A stretch of DNA of 64,000 nucleotides from Albugo candida (taxonomy: Eukaryota; Oomycota; Peronosporomycetes; Albuginales), in the NCBI GenBank assembly GCA_040437565.1, contig JBDOQK010000086.1, forward strand, positions 1 through 64,000, written 5' to 3'. Under the pieces are notes generated by a model. The model did not search any database. It was not told the origin of the DNA and saw only the letters and a program-made list of their open reading frames with translations. This document shows positions 11,592-25,130 of the stretch, piece after piece (position 1 is the first letter of the stretch; each line of letters opens with the position of its first letter). Both the position numbers and the translations under genes were made by a program.

Positions 11592-13742
11592 CTTTGATTT
11601 TTTACAAAGCACAAATCGGAGGGATGCGCGCTTGATGAATGACGCATTTGCGTTTTCTCCTGTCGCCAATTCAGTGGCCCTTTTCAATCTCATATTGAGG
11701 TTATAGAATTTGGCATATCGTTTTTCTTGTACACATACTTGTATCTTACTAGAGGGTGCGACCGATCTCTTACACCTTGAAGACGTACTGGTGCAGTTAG
11801 TTGACAAGCCAACTTCTGGTTGCACGCTGGTCCCTCACTTAGCTACGCTCACTCTTGTACTCTTATCCTACTTGACTCTGATGAATTTGGTACCGGTAAC
11901 GTACCTTGTTAGAGTCCGATTACGTCTTTAACGTATCAGGTTAGTATTTTGGACCGATCTTTCGAGATATCGGATTAGCGTCTGTTTTCAAGATATTCGG
12001 AGGGGAAATTTTAAATACCATAATATACGTAATTTTTATTAAGGAAACCAGGGCAACCAAGCTATCGACGAAGTTCTCGTCTGGATTGCTTCACGGAGGA
12101 TTTGTGCGAGACAAATCACGAGGAAAACACAACAGACTCTGCTTATATGTGACATAGTCATTGTATACAGGTGCCGTTGAGCATTTAATGATGTGAATAT
12201 ACTCTCCGTATTCATGGAGGATGTAATGCACCCATACCTACTCGTATGGTACTTATCAAGTATATGTGGGACTGTTTTAGATTTGCACTATAACTGGAAT
12301 CTAACAATCTTTCATCGATGCAGTCAAAATGTTTTCTTATCCAGAATTCAAGATTGTAAGACATGGTCTTTATTGTTGTATTCTATTCTTTCAATTACGA
12401 GTTCCTTCTATATGCATCGAATTCTGTCCACGCGCGGATCCCAATGGGGCGTTTCATAAAATGCTTTTCATCAGATGTAAGACTTGTGCAGAGATCGTTC
12501 AAACACACGTTTAGAATATGAGAGGAGTCTTGACGCATCCGTATATATCCAGATAAGCCATTGCTGGAAGTGTAAACGAAGAATACTCCGGTGTGTTTAA
12601 TGAGGCAGGTTAAACATCTGAATTCTTGCAACGGTTTACTTTCAAACTCCACAAGTGGGATATTGTCATAGCTTGTCTTTAATTAGTGCTCGATTCTGAA
12701 TGAGATTGAAAGAAGCGATTCCGATCAGTTGATAATGTTTATGCATATACATCCTGGTGAAGATTGTTTAGAGGCCAAATACCTATTGAAATATGATAAT
12801 TTGTAATTTTCCGGATGATGTATAACGCTCCAGATTTCATAACCAGAATGGGTGCTGCAAAAGACGTGTAGTGTCGGTGATCAGAGCAGAAGACGTCAGC
12901 AATCAACTTAATTCGATGACACCTTAACATCGCGTTACACTTTTTTACTCTGTCAAATAGTTCCGTGTATATCTTGCTTCCGGACCCAACCAGAATCGAA
13001 GTAGAAAGAATGCCTGGTGACATAGTAGATTTTTTGGAGTGTAGCGAGAGCATCAGCCATACAGTTTTTGCAACTTTATTTAGCTGAGGTTGCATAACGG
13101 GATACAATACATGTACTTTCTAGTTCATCTGTGCACTGAGACCTGTGATAGGCTTCCTTTTTTTCTGGCTTGCCTCTTCCGTGATGACCGACGAAGTCTT
13201 GGTTCAAGCCTTCCCATGACCCTGCAGGGTTTGATGCACAAAGAATCGTGGTTGGTATTAGTCAGAACTGTCGTTAGTGAGAGAGAGAGATTGATGACTA
13301 AACGAGCCGCCTTGTTGGCGTTTCCCAGCTCGCTTTTACACATACCAGCGCAGGTATTGCCAACTTTTGATCGTCATGCAGTGTATATTTTCAGGTCTAG
13401 TATTTCTAGTGTATCTTCCAGCTTTAAAACGGTGGCAGCACTCGTAGCGATTCTGTGTAGAATTCACATAATTTTATAGCAACCTGGCCAAGTACGACTT
13501 GTATTTTGTCAGCGGCAATCCCTTTTCCATATACCAATTTAAGTTTTGATATGCATGGTACGCCTTCTTCAATGCTCCACCGTGGAGAGGTAATAAATTG
13601 TCCATTTTCTGCCAGCCAATCAGATCGGAAGCGGTGATACCAGTACAAAATGTGTCTTTGCAATTCTCAATTATTAATTTTAATTAATGAACGCTAGGGA
13701 ATACGCATAGCTCGGCTGAAGCTCTTTTAGAGGTGTAAAATA
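11592..13742. other. Unidentified, possibly decayed coding on the minus strand
   Basis: The minus strand holds several protein-like frames: 122 codons at 12,739-13,107 (includes FDRVKKCNAMLRCHR), 85 at 12,395-12,652, 84 at 11,571-11,825 and 79 at 13,424-13,663. The last begins QRHILYWYH, which recalls the start of the integrase zinc-binding region of Ty3/gypsy elements, but what follows does not support it. I cannot assign a family. An old retroelement on the minus strand is possible. Confidence 0.25.
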
Positions 13743-13842
13743 NNNNNNNNNNNNNNNNNNNNNNNNNNNNNNNNNNNNNNNNNNNNNNNNNNNNNNNNNN
13801 NNNNNNNNNNNNNNNNNNNNNNNNNNNNNNNNNNNNNNNNNN
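13743..13842. other. Assembly gap, 100 N, no flank duplication
   Basis: A run of 100 N. The flanks are not copies of each other, so this may be a real gap of unknown length. Open frames that run across it are artefacts of translating N. Confidence 0.9.
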
Positions 13843-16049
13843 CACTGGAATAGAAAAGATTCGAGCATGTTCGAGGAACCAATAGCGTAGTACAGTCTAT
13901 GGAACTCATTTGATTGTAATACATATAAGTTCATCACATCCCTCACTAGGCATTCATGACAGGTTGAAGACTGAACATCTGAAGAAACAGTCACAGAAAA
14001 TACCCCTAAAAGCGTCGATACGTAAGTATCTGTGGATGTATTACACAACGGCAGCAACGCAACACCGATCCGTGTGTGCAACTTCATGCTCAGCGAATCG
14101 TTTTCTTTGTTGGATGGCACCTTGAAAATCAAAAAGATCAATATCGAGGGAAGAAAACAAAGAATCTTTTATTGATAAGAATCATCTGGTTTGACCGCGT
14201 GGTATAGGTTTTACAGCTTAAAACATAATAAAGATCACAAGGTGGGAAAAGTACTTAAAGGATTCAAACATGCTTGTGCTCATGACATACTGAAGGATGC
14301 ATTGCAACACAATCAGAGTTTCATTCGGTGAACTTCATCATACTGTAAAGTTCATGAAATACTGTAAGAGGAAGCTCATGCTGACAAAATGAATTCAAGC
14401 AGAGCATTGAAGGATGCTGGTCACTCGGCACGACCCATCTTGAGTAATGGAAACAGCTACAAAGAACTCAAATCGATCTTAATAAGAAAAGGATCAGCGA
14501 ACTGATTCAGCTTTACAAGCTTCATATAATTATTGACAAGATGTATCCTTCGGCCTTACATATATTTCAATGATCCAAACGTAACACCTGCAGAAATACT
14601 GAGTTGTTGATTTGAACTAGTCAAGTATCGAAACATAGACCCAAAAATTATATCAAATGTAAAATTGTACAGTCTTTCACTCGCGTGACAAAATATTTTT
14701 GTGTGTTTCGAAATGTTTGCTACAAGTCCATTCTTGCATCAGCTCGAAACATAGCTCGCGTATAGATCAAGTAGACTTATTCGCCTCTATCTTCTTGCTT
14801 TATTTTGCTCGAGTTCCATTGTCGAATCCAATTTTCTCTCTGATTTAATGTAAATGTCTTGTTTCGTTCATTCCGGAATGCTCGCAGCATGTTTAATTTG
14901 CTGCCAGCTGTCATCATGACGTAGACTTCTGCAATTACTTTCCCCACAAACTCGGAGAATATTCGACGTTGTAGGAACCAACATATCCAGCACAAATGGA
15001 CTCAGTATTGCATGCGACGAGTGCTTATGGTAGAGCACAATTCCAAGGGAAACGTTTTTTTCGATTGACTTGGATCGACATTAAAAAAGTTCCCAGCATC
15101 GGGGAGGCCTGTAAAGAGTATATGCTATAGATAATAGTGATTCGAGCAGGCTACTTGCTTAAGATATTTGAAGCTAATCTTCTCACTACGGAACCGAGCA
15201 GTAAAAGGGATCAATGCCTCGTCACAGGTGAAACAGTGAACCTTCTCAGCCAAAATTGTTGGTTACTAAAAAAGCTGAGTGGAAGTACTCGAGAAACGGT
15301 TTGCCGGATATTAATACCTATCGTCCTCAACAACTCGGCAACCTCTACTTAGACCTATATTTCGGTCAGTTGGTAGCCGTATTCTCATTCAAAAACAAGC
15401 TGTATCTTTTTCAAATAGTCATCTTTTCGTATGATCATATGCATATCGCATTTCCGTCATGGGCATATATCGCCATTACACAAGCATTCCCAAACAGCTA
15501 TCAAAATTTCCAATCTTATCACCCCAAGGTTACATATGCCATGCGATCGAAGCACTGAAGCTTCCCACGTGTTCATTTCACTCTGGAAAGGTTCAAGAAC
15601 AATTCCAACTCGCATTTATCAGTTATTTTGTGAGGAATTCTGATGACATACTGTGCTATATCGTAGTGCAACAAAGTAAGAATAATCGTTGGATCATCGG
15701 TGCTGCATTTTCCAAGACTTACAATACCGAAGTCTCGATATATCAAAAGGGGTCCTTGATTGCATTCTCTTCAGCAAATGACCGTCCATCCGATTATTTT
15801 TGCTATATAGTCATTATTATCCAATTTTTCTTCTTCTTCGTCGCGTTCCAGCTCCGTTAGCACTGTCTCAAATTACAACAGTGTCGCATTGACTATCGAA
15901 TGCTGCTCTATTTTTATTGCTCCTGCACACTTTAATGGCTTGTGTGTGTAGAATAATTGAAAAAAAAGAGCAATGCAAAAAGCATGCGTACCAAGCAGAA
16001 CCACACTTCTGGATAATAATCTCTGACCGGATCCAAGCTCGAAGCGCTT
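13843..16049. other. No recognisable gene; one ATG frame of 133 codons
   Basis: The longest frame is 15,459-15,860 on the plus strand: 133 residues from ATG, mixed composition, ending in a phenylalanine-rich hydrophobic stretch. An overlapping frame of 100 codons (15,256-15,558) is equally protein-like, so neither can be preferred. No domain is recognised in either. Confidence 0.3.
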
Positions 16050-16457
16050 TTTCTATTTACGTCGTTTCGATGGTACGGCTTTTTTGAGTCATAAAGGCAA
16101 AGTATAGCCATACGCTTTACTGCAAATATATTGTTGTGGCACTCATGCACGAGACGCCAGTTAGAAAATGGAGCATATTCGGACCACACCTATTGCCACT
16201 GATNNNNNNNNNNNNNNNNNNNNNNNNNNNNNNNNNNNNNNNNNNNNNNNNNNNNNNNNNNNNNNNNNNNNNNNNNNNNNNNNNNNNNNNNNNNNNNNNN
16301 NNNTTTCTATTTACGTCGTTTCGATGGTACGGCTTTTTTGAGTCATAAAGGCAAAGTATAGCCATACGCTTTACTGCAAATATATTGTTGTGGCACTCAT
16401 GCACGAGACGCCAGTTAGAAAATGGAGCATATTCGGACCACACCTATTGCCACTGAT
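16050..16457. repeat. Gap-flank duplication, 154 bp, around a 100-N gap
   Basis: Bases 16,050-16,203 recur as 16,304-16,457 across the N run at 16,204-16,303. They look identical by eye, as expected for unmerged contig overlap. Confidence 0.85.
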
Positions 16458-17328
16458 AATGATGCTTACTTATTATTGATCCATTGACGTATGGGCTCAG
16501 AAAAATGTAGCAACGTTTTCTGAAGTTTGGATTGCGTTCTCGTACAGCAATTGAAACTGAGCTGTTTCTAGTGTTTTATCTACCCATAAGCTGAACCTTA
16601 AGCGTACGCTTGTGAACCAAGAAATCGCAGCACCTGTATTTTCTAGCTAAGAAAAGTCGAGAAAATCTGGTGGCTTTTATATATTCACGGAATTCTAAAG
16701 CATTTTGGTTTGTGCCAATTTTTACAGTCTGACATTTCAGTCGAATAAGCGTTATCGAATTCTATGGAAGTTGATTGTATGCAAAGCTTCCAATCGTCAG
16801 AATTGAACCAGAGGAGACAAACATATAACAAATGCTTCGATAGTGTTAAGATGCGGGTTAACGTTTGCGAAAGGTTAATGCAGTGCATTGCTCAAATCTG
16901 GTCTAGAACCCCGCATGCTGCGTTAGCAGTTGTTCACGTTTCTAGACGAATGTTCAAAACGTGCATGATCTGATAGGAAAGAATGTTGGGCGTATCAGGC
17001 AAAAAATTGCGTTGAAGAGCTCATTTTGGTGATAGCACTCGTCGAATGAAAGCAATCCGTTGCCGGCAAATCACATCGTGACTCCAAAAAGCCGACACGC
17101 ATATGGTCGATCTCCACCGATTCAATGAGTCTTGGGGTTAATAGATACAAAAGAAAGGAAAGATGATATCCAGAGAAGGGAAGTCAATATCGAGATACTT
17201 TTCGTATTTCTCGTTTAGCTTGTACATCACTCGTATGACTTTAATTTGGAGAAGTATTGTTTACTACACGGTATTACTGACACATCGCATCCAGCTTGGT
17301 CAAATGCTGCAAACCGTAAGTACTGATC
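16458..17328. other. No recognisable gene
   Basis: Short overlapping frames on both strands near 16.7-16.95 kb; no family signatures. Confidence 0.35.
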
Positions 17329-17428
17329 NNNNNNNNNNNNNNNNNNNNNNNNNNNNNNNNNNNNNNNNNNNNNNNNNNNNNNNNNNNNNNNNNNNNNNNN
17401 NNNNNNNNNNNNNNNNNNNNNNNNNNNN
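17329..17428. other. Assembly gap, 100 N, no flank duplication
   Basis: A run of 100 N whose flanks differ, so the true distance is unknown. Confidence 0.9.
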
Positions 17429-17762
17429 CACCAGGATGCTCGTATGGAATGTCCAGAAAGTCTTGTCGCTTCATATTATCATTTAATTGCATTCAGCAAT
17501 CGACAGCTGATACGTCGGTTTGCCAGTTGGGTAGCGACACAAGTACTCTCATGTGCTTTTTTTGGTAAAAAAAGCAGTTGGAGAACGTCTTCATATCCAG
17601 CGCGTGTAAAGCCGTAGCTGCATATATATGCAATAGCATTGTCAGGCTTACAAAGCCTCCGATCAATCAGAAAAACTGACTTCAAAACTGTCGATCTAAA
17701 CATTTACGTTCGTTTTTCAGGATGCTGATAAACCTTACGTTGGCAATTGTTTTGCTCTCTCG

Positions 17763-18112
17763 TCACATTGTCAACACACTATACCTCTCAACTTCCAAAC
17801 TTTTGTGAAAAGCTTGCTTGAGAAGTTGTCGACTGTATTAACAATATGAAGTATAAGGGGCATTTTCAGAAAGGGTGACCTCACTATTGCTCGGCTTCAT
17901 AGCCCATATATATTCACGTAGTGAAGTTGAGATAAATGTCTTTTTATGTAACATTGCCTACCATAGAGTGTTTATTCTATCGCTTGTGTGGATCACATTG
18001 TCAACACACTATNNNNNNNNNNNNNNNNNNNNNNNNNNNNNNNNNNNNNNNNNNNNNNNNNNNNNNNNNNNNNNNNNNNNNNNNNNNNNNNNNNNNNNNN
18101 NNNNNNNNNNNN
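17763..18112. other. Assembly gap whose left edge repeats an upstream 20-mer
   Basis: The N run is 18,013-18,112. The last 20 bases before it (17,993-18,012) are an exact copy of 17,763-17,782, about 230 bases upstream. The sequence then continues differently at the upstream site. Such a contig edge can come from an assembly graph broken at a short repeat, or from a small misjoin. Confidence 0.6.
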
Positions 18113-18485
18113 GAGAAAAGCACGGATGTGTCGCAGCGAAAAATGTAGATTCACTGCTTGCATCTATAGTTGGCTTAGAGCATGACTAACATACATTCAC
18201 CAGTTCCTAATCCGCCTTATGCACAAAACCATTCAAGAAATTACCTTACCTGCTGTCAGATGCATGGTACCCTCTACCTACATCTATCCTCTCGATAATT
18301 TACTCACGGGTAGAAGTTAGGTGTCTGACAGTATCCCTGAAGGAGAAGTAGTTTTCAGGCCTCTATTTGGACCTCATGATCACTCTTATGTCTGGCAAGC
18401 TCAACATCTCGATAAAAACGGTTGGTAAGTTGTTGATTCCGTTAAAGCTACATTTTGTTCTTCTTATTTCCGGTCTCTTGTAAAA

Positions 18486-18585
18486 NNNNNNNNNNNNNNN
18501 NNNNNNNNNNNNNNNNNNNNNNNNNNNNNNNNNNNNNNNNNNNNNNNNNNNNNNNNNNNNNNNNNNNNNNNNNNNNNNNNNNNNN
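18486..18585. other. Assembly gap, 100 N, no flank duplication
   Basis: A run of 100 N with unlike flanks. Confidence 0.9.
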
Positions 18586-20468
18586 AAGGCTTGAAACTGA
18601 GCATTTATTGCTAGATCCAATAAGAAAAACATAAAAGCAATTTACGAATGACGACGACGAGGAATAAGATATAGTACTTACAAAATATAATGCGTATCAA
18701 ATAGTTTACAAAAAAGTGATAAATGTAATAAGTAAGCAAGTACTTGCAATAAATGATCAACACTCGGAAATTTAGAAAACGTCCAAGAACATAAGGAAAA
18801 TATGGTATCCTGTTTAATGAGTCACGCTGACATCCTCAATATTGAGTTTTTCCATGGTAATATGTCGTATTGATGAAGAACAAAAATAGTTCACAAAGAA
18901 AAGAGAATGACTGCATAGACACATTTGCACAGAGAATATTATAGAGTAACAATTGCTTTGGTTTGGACGTTCACTTTCTTCCGAGATCAGCTAGCAAAAC
19001 GGGCAGAAACTATCGATAAATACCATAAATATTATAGACCGACTGGAAGTGCCTTGGAAGCTGTACAATTTCTTGCTTTAAATTGATGGCTTGACAAATA
19101 CCTCATCCGAACCGTCAGCACGCATATGCATGTCTGGGGGAAAGATTGAAGAGAATTCTGGCTGATTCGAACCACTTCGCACAGGAAAGTCACTAAATTC
19201 TACCAAACTGATTTCTGGAGGAAGAGATTGGTGCAATCATCGTTCTCCTTGCAGCAAAAGATGGCTGATTTGATACTATCAGATTCAAGTCTTTGGGAGC
19301 CACATCTCACAAAAGAAATGGGAGTCGTCGAGCCTAACTTTCGCAAATACTTTGCAAGTTATAAAGGAGAGAAAGGTCGTTGCTAATTTCTCTAGAATAG
19401 TTAAGACAAGCACAAAAGGATAACTTTTGTTCTTTTAAGGTCGAAGAAGAAAGAAGTCATGTATCCTAACGGGACCATAGTCCTGTGAAAGGATGAAACG
19501 TCCTTAGTTGGAGAAGACTATCTGTAAATTGACGAAAATACACGTGATCTCATTAAAAGCTAACAGGAGAGTGGTGAATTAGAAATAACACTTGGATTGT
19601 GCGATGGTATGCGTGATAAACCGACCATTCTCAAGATGGTACCTTCCCCCACTAACGCTTTCGGCAACGGAGCAAAATGCGAACACAAGCATGCTCGAAA
19701 ATGAAACAAGACGATTCGTAATTTACGATTAAAATCGAGATCGCAATGGTAACTGCTCTGTCATGTCGATCAATGATAGAATCAAACAAAGTTAGGAGTA
19801 GAAGTTTGTCCCAGGAAAGAGAAATTCTATCCAGTTTTTCGGACAGGCTAGTTGATGGTAACGCTATATAACATATACAGACGCTCGCTGATTACCGTCA
19901 CAGCATTAATATCATAAATCAGTTTCCATCCAGGACACAGAGAAGAACTTTATGATATAAGAAGGTCCATATTTTCGGAAGACAGGATTCCGATGGAGGC
20001 TCTGCCGAGTTAGATTGAAAACCTGCATAACAGCAGCGTCATAGAAAATGTAGGCTCCACAGTCGTTTCGGATAGATCACAAGGCGCACATTAAAAGTGC
20101 GATCACGATGCTTGCAGAAGCATAGGAAGAAGAAATATTTGCACGCACCTACAAACTAAATGACTAGAAAAAAACGGCCTAGGTGGATGAACGCGGATTG
20201 ACGAAAATTGATCTTAATTGACGTCTTCTCGTCTTTTCAAAGGAATGTCTCCAGTCTCAGTCTATCAAAACGTATGTCAGTTTGGCGCAATTCTTCTCGC
20301 TTATTAAGATTGAAGATCATCGTAGAAAGCTAGCTTAAGAAATATCAGTCTTTATTGAACAGTATTTTTCTTTATCAACGATATTCCGGATAGATGACAG
20401 TACCAAGATGATTATGATTGATGGAGAAAAAAACTACGTCTTAAGAGTTTAATTCAAGTTAGAAATGG
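18586..20468. other. No recognisable gene
   Basis: This is the emptiest part of the window: stops in all frames and no open stretch over about 60 codons on either strand. No repeat structure was seen. Confidence 0.4.
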
Positions 20469-21202
20469 AAAAAGGTACATCAGATAAGTGATCAGATTCT
20501 CGTGTCTTGAGAGGATTATATCCGAAAAGTATGATTTTTTAATTTTTGACGATAATAATCACTTTTATGTCATTAGTTAGGCTAGACATAGCACACTAAC
20601 CTCATTGGCCTTCAACGAGCCGAATCACGCCATTATGTCTTCTTCAGATGAGTGTACATTATAATCCTCTTCACTTGCGAAGCGATCATAACCGTTCAGA
20701 TCCTTTGGATCTGCATGTGTTCTTCAATATGGATAGGCAAAAGCCGTTGCCCAGGCCTTTTTTCTTACGCTTGAGATCAGAACATNNNNNNNNNNNNNNN
20801 NNNNNNNNNNNNNNNNNNNNNNNNNNNNNNNNNNNNNNNNNNNNNNNNNNNNNNNNNNNNNNNNNNNNNNNNNNNNNNNNNNNNNAAAAAGGTACATCAG
20901 ATAAGTGATCAGATTCTCGTGTCTTGAGAGGATTATATCCGAAAAGTATGATTTTTTAATTTTTGACGATAATAATCACTTTTATGTCATTAGTTAGGCT
21001 AGACATAGCACACTAACCTCATTGGCCTTCAACGAGCCGAATCACGCCATTATGTCTTCTTCAGATGAGTGTACATTATAATCCTCTTCACTTGCGAAGC
21101 GATCATAACCGTTCAGATCCTTTGGATCTGCATGTGTTCTTCAATATGGATAGGCAAAAGCCGTTGCCCAGGCCTTTTTTCTTACGCTTGAGATCAGAAC
21201 AT
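20469..21202. repeat. Gap-flank duplication, 317 bp, around a 100-N gap
   Basis: Bases 20,469-20,785 recur as 20,886-21,202 across the N run at 20,786-20,885. The copies look identical by eye. The repeat makes the same short coding fragment appear twice. Confidence 0.85.
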
Positions 21203-21480
21203 CTGAAAATTTTGTACGTTGTCCAAGTCCTGGGCTCCCTTATTGCAACTCGCAGTTGTTTTAGCGTCAAAAGCGCAGTAAGAACCACCGTCTCAAATGA
21301 TTTCATCGAAACCTTTAATCGTGCAAGGAGCGCCTCTTCTATTTATCTTCTAGTGGAAAAAGATTTTGTTGATGACCATGCCCTTGCGACGATAAGGAAG
21401 ATCCGTCCCCGTGGCAATACGAGCAAGTTTTGGAGAGTAGTCGTGCTTGCTAATGAATGACTGTCGTTTTTGTTCTCCTT
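20990..21480 (-). pseudogene. Unrecognised decayed coding fragment
   Basis: On the minus strand, about 21,140 down to 21,060 reads as a strongly acidic, serine-rich tail (NGYDRFASEEDYNVHSSEED) in one frame. It is preceded in the same frame by a stop and a further protein-like stretch (KKAWATAFAYPY), and by other open minus-strand pieces up to 21,538. The plus strand also has an ATG frame of 131 codons (21,065-21,460), so strand choice is uncertain. I prefer the minus strand because the acidic tail looks like real protein. Family unknown. Confidence 0.3.
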
Positions 21481-21830
21481 GTGCGATACAGAAGGAATCG
21501 AAGCCGATTCTTCGAAGGCGGAGTCCTTGTCTTAGCATCTCTCTTCACTTCAAGTAAACAGGTTGACTTGAGACACTCGCAATTAAGTCAACATTTTAGA
21601 CTTGAAACGTCCGTCATAAACGACAAATTCTGTCGAAAGTTCGAATGTAGAGTAAATAAAAATGTCAGCTGTGCGATGCCACAATCTCAAAGGTAACGTA
21701 AATCTTTTATGTTCGACTTCCGAACGCGCGCGCGGATGTGCGATAGACCCAATTGCGGGAAGTGACATACTGAGCTGTGATGTAGATAAAAGGCGAACGG
21801 AAGTCAGCTCCATGCCTCTGTTTTATGTAG

Positions 21831-22226
21831 AATATAATGTGACTTTTTTTGCTTGTTCAAGTTGCAACGTTTCGCAGGAACTGCGCCATCTAACGATGCA
21901 CGATGCGAGGTCCGATTGTTATAATGACGTGAATACATGCATAGATAGCTCCACTAGCGTCAGTCGTCTATAAATCAANNNNNNNNNNNNNNNNNNNNNN
22001 NNNNNNNNNNNNNNNNNNNNNNNNNNNNNNNNNNNNNNNNNNNNNNNNNNNNNNNNNNNNNNNNNNNNNNNNNNNNNNAATATAATGTGACTTTTTTTGC
22101 TTGTTCAAGTTGCAACGTTTCGCAGGAACTGCGCCATCTAACGATGCACGATGCGAGGTCCGATTGTTATAATGACGTGAATACATGCATAGATAGCTCC
22201 ACTAGCGTCAGTCGTCTATAAATCAA
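21831..22226. repeat. Gap-flank duplication, 148 bp, around a 100-N gap
   Basis: Bases 21,831-21,978 recur as 22,079-22,226 across the N run at 21,979-22,078. They look identical, unlike the diverged A/B segmental copies that overlap them. Confidence 0.85.
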
Positions 22227-22309
22227 CTTGGTAGAATCACTATCCAGTTATGGCTCAGCCAGAGTTCAGTTTTCAATCGTCTTTATCATTCGCAACGAGC
22301 TCAATCTCC

Positions 22310-23110
22310 ATGGAACTGATCAGACATTTCTTCCAATCGCACCTTGGATCGTCTGTCAATCTTTTCTTTGAAAAGCATGATATTACATGCACTTTCCTCC
22401 CGGATGATATCTCTTGATCCTATTGCGAGCCGAAACCGACCCGTTAGATTGACACACTTCACAAACTCATGGACGGGGTCATTAATTAACATTGTACCGA
22501 TATAAATTGCGACAATCTACATCAAATTTTCTGGCATCAAAAAATGTAATCGCTGTACAAAAAGCTGAGTGACCATCTGAAGCTGACGTACTCAATGCAG
22601 ACGAACTTGATCCATCTGTCACATTTACCTTTCCAAATTCGAGGAAGCTCCACCCGAATTTGGTGGACAGTGCATGTAATATCATGCCTCACAAAGAAAC
22701 GATTCACGGACAATCCAGGTGCGAGATGGAGAAATGTTCCGACAGTATCCTTGGATCTCAAGTTTGTCGTGCATGATAGTTTACGATTTGGTAATGATTA
22801 ACAACGTGGTGAACGCTGTCTGAGCGACAACTGAATAGTGTTCCTACCAACTTGATTTGTAGCTAAGCGACTTGAAGAACTTATGGGGCATACTTCGTCT
22901 AACCAAGACAAAAAAATACACCTGAGTCTCGGAAATACTGGAATTTCATTGGTTCCGAATTTTTAGAAGTAACAGCGGGACCGATTTGATTCTGAGACTT
23001 GGATAGAACGCGCTGAAGCAGCTGGAACTTGAGCAATTTTTTACAGTGGTAGTCAGGATAAGGCGCCGGCATTATTGGAGAAGAAATATTTAAATACAGA
23101 CATCCATATC
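22310..23110 (+). pseudogene. Decayed paralogue of the secreted protein at 28,855
   Basis: In copy A the stretch between the conserved leader and the conserved 3' spacer occupies the same place as the intact 238-residue secreted-protein gene of copy B. The start ATG (22,310) and the first codons align (RHFFQ against RTFFH). A later stretch (DPSVTFTF, then PNLV) matches SVTFFG and PDLV of the intact protein. No full-length frame exists. I infer a lost paralogue. Much of the middle is so diverged that alignment by eye is unsure. Confidence 0.5.
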
Positions 23111-23719
23111 AGTACTTTTCTCACAAAAGGTCAGAATAACAATGTTACACTTACTCTATAGGATTCACTCCTTTATAGCTTCTCTCTCTACGACAGTGCA
23201 TTGCTCTTTGATCCCATGCTAGATGAATCAGTTTAATCAGCCTGTTGTAAACTGGTATAACTCATAGCTTCACCATTTCAGACGTAAAGTGGCGAAAGAA
23301 GCAGATTCTAGCCCAACGCCTGAGAGTTACATTTTATCAATCTACAACGCGCGCTCGGACGCGCATGGACGCGCATAGACGTATGTGTCACGAAGGTACA
23401 CTTATCGATACAAAACCGGTAAATATGGATCCAACGACAAAATTGGACGCTTTCGATTGCTATAAAGCGCACAACATTCGTTCAAATTTGGCGAGAACGC
23501 CCCAAGCTCAATCATCCATTCTGCTGTACATTCCTGCTCCACCTCCATTCAATCACCACTATTCTCCTCTTTTAATTTCACTACAACGTCCTCTTCACGT
23601 AATATGTCATATCGAATATTTATATGCTCAAAGAAGTCGATCAGACAATTCAGTTCTCCGTAAGCGTACCTGTATCGAAGTCGTTGCCTCAAAAACACCC
23701 AACAGCTCATGAATTGAAA

Positions 23720-25130
23720 GCTATTTGACGCGACCACTTCCGCGTCTATTAAAGCGATATGCTACTAAGCGAAGAAGAATGGGGTATATGGAAAGAGAAT
23801 CGAAGCATCGTACCGCTTATCTGAGTGCTTCATGCTCACGAAATAGGACCGACAAGCCTTTTGATCAAATTGATCATGAAAACACCTCCTAAATGCCGAT
23901 TCTGGTGAAAGTGCGCAATACTATGGTTTCCTGAGGAATTATCATGAAGCGTTGAACGATTACGACGTAAATCACTAAAAAACAGCTCGTCAGGCTCCCG
24001 ATAATCTCTTCCAGAGCGTTGGGAAACTGACCGATCGATTTATATGGCCAAACCGCTACTCTACAGAGGGATGAACAATAGCACACTGGCGGATACTGTC
24101 AACTAGCGGCTAGTGTATTAGGCTACAATCGCATACCTCCGAGCTTAATGTACCTTCGATCTCATCAACACAAACTCGCGTGACTGGAAGGGAATCGCTA
24201 CATCAAAATTAATCAACGTAGGACGCTGATTTGGAAGAAGCTCTGGAAAAAGGCAATCTCAGTGATATTCTCTTAGCGCGTGCAAATGTTTTCATTTGAT
24301 TGTGGAAGGAGGAGAAAGCAAAAGGCCTCAATGATCGCGGCTCTCAAACAATGGGAAATGAATAGTATACGACGTCAATTTCAGTCAATCGATCAGAATG
24401 GGACTCTCTCCCATTTATCCCCAAGCCACTGAATTTGCAGAGAGCGCGATGCAGAATACACATTAATTTTGAGGCAGGATCCTGACGATTTTCCAGTACT
24501 ACAACTTCGCCTCAACACACTGAGACGTTATTTGCATGCGTTCAAATAGAGCAAGCGTGATTTGGAGACTGCTAAAGTGCTGGATTCTTATGGTATCGAC
24601 ACAATTCTCGCGATCGCAACGCTGGAAGCTTTTCAGTCACAACGGAGCACAGCAATCGCTCTGGTGGCAAATTTTTTGGATGATAATTCAGACAGCACCA
24701 CAACTCTCTTTCTCCGTGGGCAAATGTATGAGCGCTTGAATAGCTACACGCATGTCCAAGCCGACTTCATGCGTATTATCGATTCACAAGATCACAAAGT
24801 CGTGGAAGAAGGCCCAACAGATCAATCGAAAGGCTATTAAAGAAGGAAGCTGCAAGTTTCGAGGTCTCGAGTCCGGAATCAGCTTAACTACAACGAGTGA
24901 TACCTCTCGAGCTCTCCTTCGAGCTCGCATTCTTATTCGCTCTAACAACTTTGAAGCAGCGCGTACGGATAGCATTCGCATTTTTGAGTCATTTCAATCA
25001 TTTGGACGCACAATTAGAGCAGTAAAGTGCTTAAGAAGCATTTCATGCACAAGAGCCAACAATTCAGATGAATTCCTTGCTACTGTCTTAGGATCAATCT
25101 ATCGACATGGTTTCCACTGAAGCTACGAGA
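23720..25130 (+). pseudogene. TPR-like repeat protein, broken (copy A)
   Basis: Pieces in several plus-strand frames look like tetratricopeptide helices: GYLRNYHEALNDYDV-like near 23.93 kb, SDILLARANVFI near 24.27 kb, TTLFLRGQMYERL within a 92-codon frame at 24,562-24,840, and SRALLRARILIRSNNFEAARTDS near 24.90-24.98 kb. The pattern of A, L, Y and R spacing is typical of TPR helices, which act as protein-binding scaffolds. The frame changes several times and in-frame stops occur, so it is a pseudogene. The same gene lies in copy B at about 30,340-31,870, also broken. It could be one exon-rich gene rather than one long exon; short introns were not resolved. Confidence 0.5.

Noticed and set aside
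12739-13107. 122-codon minus-strand frame as a real gene
   Set aside because: No recognised motif, and its neighbours in other frames are equally protein-like; kept only as unidentified region.
13424-13663. Ty3/gypsy integrase zinc-binding start (QRHILYWYH) on the minus strand
   Set aside because: Only the first few residues fit; the following histidine-cysteine pattern is absent, so it was not called.
13680-18632. Open frames that run through stretches of unknown bases
   Set aside because: Each crosses a 100-N gap; the frame on either side is not supported by sequence.
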